A stretch of 64,000 nt of DNA from Thalassotalea euphylliae. Its GTDB lineage: Bacteria > Pseudomonadota > Gammaproteobacteria > Enterobacterales > Alteromonadaceae. The stretch is taken from positions 1,116,001 to 1,180,000 of the forward strand of contig NZ_QUOV01000001.1 in NCBI RefSeq assembly GCF_003390395.1, in the 5' to 3' direction. A program made the position numbers and the translations under genes. Position 1 is the stretch's first letter, and every line of letters begins with the position of its first letter. Below, piece after piece: positions 58,167 to 64,000 of the stretch. The notes beneath the pieces were generated by a model. The model searched no databases. It was not told the origin of the DNA and saw only the letters and a list, made by a program, of their open reading frames with translations.

Positions 58167-58613
58167 ATGAGAAATAACCTAAGAGCTTATCAAAAAGTAA
58201 ATAGAGAAAGCGGTTTATCGGCAGCTGACCCTCATACCGTAATATTAATGCTTTATAACGGTCTCCTTGAGAATATTTCAATAGGAAAGGGTGCTATCGA
58301 GCGAAAAGATTTAGCGCTAAAGTCAACTGCATTATCAAAGGCTGTTAATATTCTAAACTCTTTGATTGATTCTTTAGATAAAGAGTCTGAACCAGCTATT
58401 TCTGACAATTTTAATACTTTATATGGTTATTGTATTGAACAAATCATGTCAGCGAGCACCTCACTTGATACTGCACAGCTAGACCAAGTGTCTGAGTTTC
58501 TTATTCCATTACGCGATGCATGGCAAAATATTTCTGAGCAAGATAAGCAGGCTGGTTTTGCCAAGCTTAATGAGAGAGATAAAAATCGTCCTGTCGGCAA
58601 TATAGGTACTTAA
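58167..58613 (+). CDS. fliS: Flagellin export chaperone FliS
   Basis: A 148-residue helical protein with LRAYQKVNRESGLSAADPHTVILMLYNGLLENISIGKGAIER, the FliS signature. It binds the C-terminus of flagellin and keeps it unpolymerised until export. With seven flagellins of near-equal ends it probably serves all of them. It is followed without a gap by a FliT-like gene. Confidence 0.94.
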   Translation: MRNNLRAYQKVNRESGLSAADPHTVILMLYNGLLENISIGKGAIERKDLALKSTALSKAVNILNSLIDSLDKESEPAISDNFNTLYGYCIEQIMSASTSLDTAQLDQVSEFLIPLRDAWQNISEQDKQAGFAKLNERDKNRPVGNIGT

Positions 58614-58614
58614 G

Positions 58615-58932
58615 GTGTTGGCAAAAAAGTTTCAACGGGCTAGGCGTTTAACAGATCAAATTGCCGAGTTTGTTGAAGCTTTCAATATCGAAGGTTGTCA
58701 ACTTTTACTTGCGCAACGGCTGACGTTATTGACAGAAATCAAGTCAGAGCTTGAATCATACACACCAGAAAACAAAGCATTACGTGTCGAGTTCGAAGAG
58801 CTGTTATTATGGATAGAAGAACAAGATAAACAACCTCAAGAAAAAGCCGAAGATTTCAAAAATAAGTACCAAGATAAGCTTAAAAAGCAAAAAAAGACTA
58901 ACTTTGCTATCAAGCAATATACCTCCCTTTAA
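58615..58932 (+). CDS. Small helical protein, possible FliT-like chaperone
   Basis: A 105-residue protein read from a GTG at 58615, one base after the fliS stop (a TTG follows at once and is less likely). It is rich in Lys, Glu and Leu and should be a helical bundle (TDQIAEFVEAFNIEGCQLLL, LLWIEEQDKQPQEKAEDFK). Its place after fliS, its size and its composition suggest FliT, the FliD chaperone, or a Vibrio FlaI-like protein. The sequence itself gives no sure family match. Confidence 0.6.
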   Translation: MLAKKFQRARRLTDQIAEFVEAFNIEGCQLLLAQRLTLLTEIKSELESYTPENKALRVEFEELLLWIEEQDKQPQEKAEDFKNKYQDKLKKQKKTNFAIKQYTSL

Positions 58933-58969
58933 TTTCATTACATTAAATTTTTATTTTTAGGTTTCAGTC

Positions 58970-61144
58970 ATGTCAGAAAATGATGAGTCGATTAGTATCC
59001 TTGAAAAGCTAGCTAAACTTGAGGTAAAAGCTAACGAAATTAAGCAGCAACTAACTCGCCAAAGCCAAGATGAATCAACATTGCAGGTGATAGCTGATCG
59101 GCTTTCTCTAGTTGCTCATAGCGACGATATGTTGTGGCAGCAATTTCAAAATAATATGGCCGCTTTTCAGCAGTTTGATCCTAATGTCTATGACTTCTTC
59201 AAAGACTATGAGCCAAAGCGATTTGTCGTGGATATTGTTGATGGCTTTCCAAATATTTTAGACATCGAAGAAAACGAATATTTATATAATTACCCAGCCT
59301 ACTTGATTGCTAGAGGACAAGTAGACTCATATAAAGATGAGCCAAAGTCAGCTGGAGCAGCATTTGAAATGAATGATGACAATGAAGCTGGCTTTATCCA
59401 TTCAGACACTTTGAATCAAATCCTGAAAGTCTTAGTTAATAGGGTTGAAAAAAATGGTGATCAAGTTCGAAAGCTCTCTAAATTAGTCAATTCATTGATG
59501 GTTTTTGGTGTTGGTTGTGGTTACCACATCGAGCTATTGAGTATCGAACATGACATAAAAAACCTGTACGTTATTGAGCCTGAGTTAGATGTATTTTACG
59601 CATCCTTGTTCATTACTAATTGGGCTCAAGTACTAGAAAAAGTTGAACGATGTGATCTTAAAATTCACTTTTCACTAGGCGCAGAGCAAGAGAGCTTTTT
59701 TGAAGAAGTCCGCCGTCAAAGCGACTTGTATGGTCACTATAATATTGCGAAAACATATGGCTTTATTCATTATCACGCAGAGAAAATCAGTGCACTTACG
59801 ACTGAATTCAAGCAAAGATACGCTGAATTTATTCAAGGGTGGGGCTTTTTCGATGATGCTATGATGGCAACAAGTCATATGTTGACTAGTATCAAGCAAG
59901 GTGTTCCGATGGTTAAGAAAAGGAGTTTAAATGAGAACCCCTTGTCTGACTACCCTGTTTTGGTCATCGGTAATGGGCCTTCACTAGACGGTTTAGTTGA
60001 ATTTATTAAAGCACATCAAGATAAAGCAATCATTGTAAGTTGTGGAACCGCGTTAAGTGCGCTTTATCAATATGGCATCATTCCTGATATTCATTGTGAG
60101 CAAGAGCGAACCTATCCTATAGCTAAGCAAATTGAGTATTACTGTCCACCAGAGGTACTAGATAATTTGATTCTTTGGGGGCCATCAACACTGCACCCTG
60201 ATGTTTACGCAAAATTTCCATTAAAAGTAATGGGACTAAAGGGCGCAGAGCCAACTGCACCTCTTATTATGGAGAGCAGTGTATCAGAGTTGTTTGAGGT
60301 ACAGCCGTTTATAAATCCAACAGTAGCTAATACAGCCTCTTCTATGGCATTAGCTTTTGGCTTTAACAACATTTACTTACTAGGGGTGGATTTAGGTCAT
60401 AAAAAAGGTGGCAGTCATCACAGTGCGAAAAGTATGTACTACACCCAAGATGGTGACGATCTTGAAATGTATGACTCAAATGCAGTTTCCGATTTAGAAC
60501 TTGAAGGAAACTTCGGTGGCGTTTTCCATACAGACTCTTTCTTTGGTGGCTCAAGAAGAACGCTAGAGTACTTGATAGCAGGGTATCCTGAACAAAACTT
60601 TTATAATTTGTCTGATGGTGCGCTTATCAAAGGAGCTGTGCCTACACCTTCAGATACAGTGACATTCAATGCAGGTGTAATCGAGAATAAAAAAGAACAA
60701 TTGTGCTCTATTATGGCTAATTGCAGTCATGCTGGTGAAGAACCTTTATTTGAAGAACTGGCTAATGACTTGGACTATGATGGCTATGAAGCTTTTTGTT
60801 TAGCACTGATTGACGCTATTGATAATCTTGAGCGCAATTCAGAAGCTTACTTAGAGTTATTGAAACAGCACTTCTTGATGCTGATTGATGACAAAGTTTG
60901 TTTAAGAAATCATCATTATCAAACTCTTAAAGGAACTGTCTTGCATGTTCAAGCGATGCTCGCCCGAATTCTTTTTGAAGCGGTAGATGAACAGGATGCG
61001 CTTGATGACTTTGCTTTGGCGGCAATGTATTACAAGCAGTTTTTAAAGGACTCTATCTCCTACTACAAAGAAAACGCGCTAAAACCACATTATTACGACA
61101 CTAAATGGCTTGCACCTTTGGAAGAGAGTGCTAAGCCAAAGTAA
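58970..61144 (+). CDS. Motility-associated factor (Maf) glycosyltransferase family protein
   Basis: A 724-residue protein whose middle part carries the DUF115/MAF core: YPVLVIGNGPSLDGLVEFI (GNGPS at 334-338), IIVSCGTALSALYQYGIIPDIHCEQERT, and NTASSMALAFGFNNIYLLGVDLG. An N-terminal domain contains LMVFGVGCGYHIELL. Maf proteins transfer nonulosonic acids (pseudaminic or legionaminic type) to Ser/Thr of flagellin in the cytoplasm before export. It follows the fliS/fliT-like genes by 37 bases, so it may be in the late flagellar operon. The sugar cannot be told from this window. Confidence 0.9.
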   Translation: MSENDESISILEKLAKLEVKANEIKQQLTRQSQDESTLQVIADRLSLVAHSDDMLWQQFQNNMAAFQQFDPNVYDFFKDYEPKRFVVDIVDGFPNILDIEENEYLYNYPAYLIARGQVDSYKDEPKSAGAAFEMNDDNEAGFIHSDTLNQILKVLVNRVEKNGDQVRKLSKLVNSLMVFGVGCGYHIELLSIEHDIKNLYVIEPELDVFYASLFITNWAQVLEKVERCDLKIHFSLGAEQESFFEEVRRQSDLYGHYNIAKTYGFIHYHAEKISALTTEFKQRYAEFIQGWGFFDDAMMATSHMLTSIKQGVPMVKKRSLNENPLSDYPVLVIGNGPSLDGLVEFIKAHQDKAIIVSCGTALSALYQYGIIPDIHCEQERTYPIAKQIEYYCPPEVLDNLILWGPSTLHPDVYAKFPLKVMGLKGAEPTAPLIMESSVSELFEVQPFINPTVANTASSMALAFGFNNIYLLGVDLGHKKGGSHHSAKSMYYTQDGDDLEMYDSNAVSDLELEGNFGGVFHTDSFFGGSRRTLEYLIAGYPEQNFYNLSDGALIKGAVPTPSDTVTFNAGVIENKKEQLCSIMANCSHAGEEPLFEELANDLDYDGYEAFCLALIDAIDNLERNSEAYLELLKQHFLMLIDDKVCLRNHHYQTLKGTVLHVQAMLARILFEAVDEQDALDDFALAAMYYKQFLKDSISYYKENALKPHYYDTKWLAPLEESAKPK

Positions 61145-61188
61145 GCGTGATAGCAAGATAGATTGCTTACTTACTCTCACTCTTTACG

Positions 61189-61218
61189 CCAGCTAGGTGT
61201 TGGTTAACACCTAGCTGG
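61189..61218 (+). terminator. Hairpin after the maf gene
   Basis: Perfect 13-bp stem CCAGCTAGGTGTT / AACACCTAGCTGG with loop GGTT, 44 bases after the stop. There is no T run, so it is a weak or Rho-assisted terminator. The rest of the 281-base gap shows nothing clear. Confidence 0.55.
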
Positions 61219-61425
61219 TTGATATCGTAACAAATTTACGAATTATTGGATCATTCAAACTGGCCAAATAGATACTGACAAAGGGCTCTAAAATGTCAAA
61301 ACATTGAGGAACGCTTTGTCTAGGTTCAAATATGACCTTTCTCTCCAATTAAGCTACTAATATTCAAATTGGTAGTAATTAAAGCCTGACATAGATTCAG
61401 GGACGTTAACTTTAAAGGAAAAATT

Positions 61426-62196
61426 ATGACGGATAATAAAGTCGATTTTGGTGGTAGTGAGTTCTCTACTAATCAGCAGCAATCTATCAACGAGCGAAAA
61501 ATTGACTATTTTGAGTCTTCATTGGGAAGCTCAATCGATAAGCAACAAAGCTTAATGCGCTATATGTCAAGGCAAGATCTTGCCAAGTTACTTTGCTATG
61601 CTGATATCTACAATATGACTAGTGGTATTGCTGGTAACATCGTTGAGTGTGGTGTTTATTATGGAAACGGACTCATGACTTTTGCCAAGCTTTGTGCTTC
61701 ATTAGAACCATATAACTACAACTGTAAAGTCATTGGCTTTGATACATTTGAAGGTAATCAAAGCATTTCTGAAAAAGATCACCTTTCTAAATCTGAGTCA
61801 GGATTACATACTTTTGAAGGTGGTTATGAAGCCAATACTTATGACGATCTCAAGCGTTGTATTGAAATTTTCGACATGGATAGACCATTAAATCAATTCC
61901 CTAAAGTGGAACTTGTAAAAGGTAATATCTGCCAAACAGCACCAGAATATATCGAAAACAATCAACAAACCTTGGTACGTATTCTAAGTTTAACGATGAA
62001 TTTATACGAGCCAACGAAAGCGGCCCTTAAAGCTTTCTTACCAAGAATGTCTAAAGGCAGTGTCATTATGCCATTTACCCTTAATTCAGATTTATACCCA
62101 GGTATGACGTTGTCAATTTTAGACGAGCTGAATATTAAAGATTACCAAGTAAAGACTATGCCTAACTATCCGAATGTTAATTACATTGTTTTGTAA
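61426..62196 (+). CDS. TylF/MycF-like methyltransferase-fold protein with lost metal ligands
   Basis: A 256-residue protein of the macrocin O-methyltransferase (TylF) type. The SAM-binding part GNIVECGVYYGNGLMTFAKL (from about residue 71) and KVIGFDTFEG are clear. In family enzymes two acidic motifs bind Mg2+ near the C-terminus: an Asp-containing strand ending DLYE and a following DDY/DEY. Here the first reads ILSLTMNLYEPTKAAL (186-201) and the second MPFTLN (215-220), so the expected aspartates are gone. It may bind SAM without the usual catalysis, or use another mechanism. The position after maf suggests a role in flagellin glycan modification. Confidence 0.75.
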   Translation: MTDNKVDFGGSEFSTNQQQSINERKIDYFESSLGSSIDKQQSLMRYMSRQDLAKLLCYADIYNMTSGIAGNIVECGVYYGNGLMTFAKLCASLEPYNYNCKVIGFDTFEGNQSISEKDHLSKSESGLHTFEGGYEANTYDDLKRCIEIFDMDRPLNQFPKVELVKGNICQTAPEYIENNQQTLVRILSLTMNLYEPTKAALKAFLPRMSKGSVIMPFTLNSDLYPGMTLSILDELNIKDYQVKTMPNYPNVNYIVL

Positions 62197-62220
62197 TGCA
62201 ATTGGCTAGCTAGCACCTAA

Positions 62221-62256
62221 AACTAAAAAAACCTCACTGTTGAGGTCTTTTTTAGT
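62221..62256. terminator. Bidirectional terminator between the TylF-like and GNAT genes
   Basis: Core stem ACCTCA / TGAGGT with loop CTGT, extended by AACTAAAAAA on the left and a TTTTTTAGTT complement on the right. It lies between convergent genes. Confidence 0.88.
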
Positions 62257-62293
62257 TTTTTGCTTACCGCAATTTACTTTAGCTTATACTGGC

Positions 62294-62869
62294 TTAGTTG
62301 AGCATAGGAAGTAAAGATAGTGACTCTTCAAATAAGCCGACCTGCACGAGATCACAAGGTTTGCCATCTAATAAATAATGGTCTTTTAGTATCCCATCTT
62401 TTTGATAACCAGCTTTTAAAAATGCCTTTGTGCTGCCAATATTTGGCTTGTATGCACCCGCACAAAGTTTTCTAAGCTTTAGTGATTCAAAGCCATAACG
62501 GCTAATAAGCTCAATCGCTTGCTGGGCGTAGCCTTTGCCCCAACAACTTTTCTCGCCAATAAAAAGACTAACATCGCCGATAAGGTGTACTGGCTTGATA
62601 CCACCGACTTTTATGTTTCCAATATGACGATCGTTTGCGGCAAGCCTGATTGTAAACAGGTGCTCGTTTGGGTTAGCCATGATGCCGTTAATAAAGTCAA
62701 TCACTGCGGCTAAATCTTGATGATAGAATCGGGTTTCTAAGTATTGATTAACTTTAGGATCGTTAAGCCAGTCTACGTAGGTCTGGCTCGCGTCATCTAT
62801 GCTTATTTCTTGAAGATAGATATCTGGTACAGCAGGGCTTGATAGCTTGATAAGTTGTTTGTTGGTCAT
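62294..62869 (-). CDS. GNAT-family N-acetyltransferase (RimJ/RimL-type)
   Basis: A 191-residue acetyltransferase. The opening ISIDDASQTYVDWLNDPKVNQYLETRF is the start of the RimJ/RimL-like subgroup, and GEKSCWGKGYAQQAIELISRYGF is the acetyl-CoA binding motif (R/QxxGxG/A form), followed by NIGSTKAFLKAGYQKDG. Such enzymes next to maf genes often acetylate sugar precursors of pseudaminic or legionaminic acid (PseH type). It starts four bases after the end of the DUF4910 gene, so both are translated from one mRNA. Confidence 0.87.
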   Translation of the reverse strand: MTNKQLIKLSSPAVPDIYLQEISIDDASQTYVDWLNDPKVNQYLETRFYHQDLAAVIDFINGIMANPNEHLFTIRLAANDRHIGNIKVGGIKPVHLIGDVSLFIGEKSCWGKGYAQQAIELISRYGFESLKLRKLCAGAYKPNIGSTKAFLKAGYQKDGILKDHYLLDGKPCDLVQVGLFEESLSLLPMLN

Positions 62870-62873
62870 CGTT

Positions 62874-64000
62874 TTATTTCTTAGTTTTATTTTCAGTTAA
62901 TAGACCAGCTTCTTGCCACAAGGTTAAATATTCAAACACTTCTTTTACTGGTAGCTGGAATTTGGTCGCGAGATCAAATACAGACATGTTGTTTTCTAGC
63001 TCTCTTGGTAAACAGTTCATCAGCTTGTTCCAGCGGCCATGCAAGGAATTGTAATCAACACCACTGTCTGTGACAGGTGGAATGGATTTATATAAGCCAT
63101 ATGCTGAAAGGCAGACTAAACCTTTAAAGTTACGTTGATAATGACGATTACACTCCAACTGTTCGAGGACTTCTAGCGTTGCATCAACTGTGTCTGATAA
63201 AGCAGATTCGTCGAGTTTATCTGGTGTGTCTAAATCAGTGTGATATTCGGGGAAGGGCCAACGTGTTAGTGAAATTGTCGGTATATTAAATGGCGGTGCT
63301 TCGAATACGGTTTCATCATTACCGTAAATAGTGCGAAACCCTCCTTGCTCAAATTCACCGTATCGCTCTTGCATCGCAAATGCTGCTGCTTGGTCTAACT
63401 CTGCTGTACCTGTGTAACTATTTTGAAGCCTCAAGCTCGCTTTATTACCTACAGATTTAAGCAGAATGCACCCCTTGATGTGTTGACGTTCAATGTCAGT
63501 TAATTGATTTAGCCAAAACATGGGTCCTTGCAATTCCGGAGCAATTATTACTCGGTAGCTGTATTTACGAGAGCCTTTCTTCTGCAAAGCCTGTATTACT
63601 CTAATGGCTACGGCGCACCCAGAGATATCATCATTGGCTTGGTATGGATGGCAATTATGTCCGTTGATAATAATGGTATCTTCCGTTTCTCCAGCCAAAT
63701 GAAAGTCTAAAACTTTCATCGTACTTGGGGTCGATTGGGTCGCTAATTCGACTCGGTAACGGCCTTCTTTCAATGTTTTACGAAGACTGTCAGGTAGACA
63801 AATTACCCAGTCAAGCTCAAGTGGACGATAGAGGTTTTGCCAGTGATAGGGAATTGCTTCAGGTTTTTGCGGGTCGCTAACAAGGTGCTGTTGAAGCTCT
63901 GCTAATGTTAACTCGCCACTAAATGATGGCGATAGTGTGCCCACACCTAGGGGGGATAATGCTGCATCATAAACAAGTTGACCATCTTTGAAAATTCTAG
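62874..64000 (-). CDS. DUF4910/DUF2172 aminopeptidase-like protein (5' end beyond window)
   Basis: The frame is open through the window edge (a GTG at 63944 is internal), so the N-terminus lies past 64000. The visible 375 residues have an M28-like peptidase core: NGHNCHPYQANDDISGCAVA with His and Asp ligands, a Glu region in GNDETVFEAPPF and a His in EYHTDLDTPDKL. The last 45 residues look like a winged-helix module (FDLATKFQLPVKEVFEYLTLWQEAGLL). Proteins of this type occur in polysaccharide and nonulosonic acid gene clusters; their substrate is not established. Confidence 0.78.
   Translation of the reverse strand, partial: RIFKDGQLVYDAALSPLGVGTLSPSFSGELTLAELQQHLVSDPQKPEAIPYHWQNLYRPLELDWVICLPDSLRKTLKEGRYRVELATQSTPSTMKVLDFHLAGETEDTIIINGHNCHPYQANDDISGCAVAIRVIQALQKKGSRKYSYRVIIAPELQGPMFWLNQLTDIERQHIKGCILLKSVGNKASLRLQNSYTGTAELDQAAAFAMQERYGEFEQGGFRTIYGNDETVFEAPPFNIPTISLTRWPFPEYHTDLDTPDKLDESALSDTVDATLEVLEQLECNRHYQRNFKGLVCLSAYGLYKSIPPVTDSGVDYNSLHGRWNKLMNCLPRELENNMSVFDLATKFQLPVKEVFEYLTLWQEAGLLTENKTKK

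Overview
This window looks like a chromosomal segment of a marine gammaproteobacterium of the order Alteromonadales; gene content and order suggest the Colwellia/Thalassotalea neighbourhood (inference, no database search was possible). The clues are the conserved murJ-ribF-ileS-lspA-fkpB-ispH block followed directly by a type IVa minor-pilin operon, the bamD<>rluD-pgeF-clpB block, and a Vibrio/Alteromonadales-style polar flagellar locus (flgN-flgM-flgA<>cheV-cheR-flgBCDEFGHIJKL-flagellins-flaG-fliD-fliS). I saw no rRNA, tRNA, CRISPR array, insertion sequence or phage genes.

Layout. 1-6.8 kb: the 3' part of an acyl-CoA dehydrogenase, a TPR lipoprotein, and on the minus strand a TlpA-like thioredoxin, a GMC oxidoreductase and a zinc-peptidase-like lipoprotein. 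6.9-15.2 kb: rpsT (minus), then the murJ, ribF, ileS, lspA, fkpB, ispH housekeeping run. 15.5-22.6 kb: minor pilins and adhesin pilV-pilW-pilX-pilY1-pilE, a small TapY2-like protein, and a fimT/gspH pseudopilin on the opposite strand. 22.7-31.4 kb: nadE, glnB, bamD, rluD, pgeF, clpB (with a sigma-32-type promoter), a DUF4124 protein and pssA. 31.6-46.2 kb: the flagellar rod, hook, ring and junction genes with their regulators flgM, flgN, cheV and cheR.

46.3-56.1 kb is the most unusual part. It is an array of seven short flagellin genes. The first has a sigma-54-type promoter and five others have near-consensus sigma-28 promoters; the second has no convincing promoter of its own. Between flagellins 5 and 6, which encode identical proteins, sits a 700-residue protein with a Fe(II)/2-oxoglutarate dioxygenase-type HxD...H...R motif in its N-terminal half and a GSCFA (SGNH-hydrolase-like) domain at its C-terminus. 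After the array come flaG, fliD, fliS and a FliT-like gene, then a Maf-type motility-associated glycosyltransferase, a TylF-like methyltransferase relative that has lost its usual metal-binding acids, a GNAT acetyltransferase and a DUF4910 peptidase-like protein cut by the window edge.

How it works together: FlgM/sigma-28 control and the sigma-54 promoters ahead of flgB, flgF and flagellin 1 fit a tiered flagellar cascade. Maf and its neighbours suggest that the flagellins are glycosylated, probably with nonulosonic-type sugars made by genes beyond position 64000 (inference). The dioxygenase-GSCFA fusion is the best candidate for an undescribed flagellin or flagellar-glycan modification activity.
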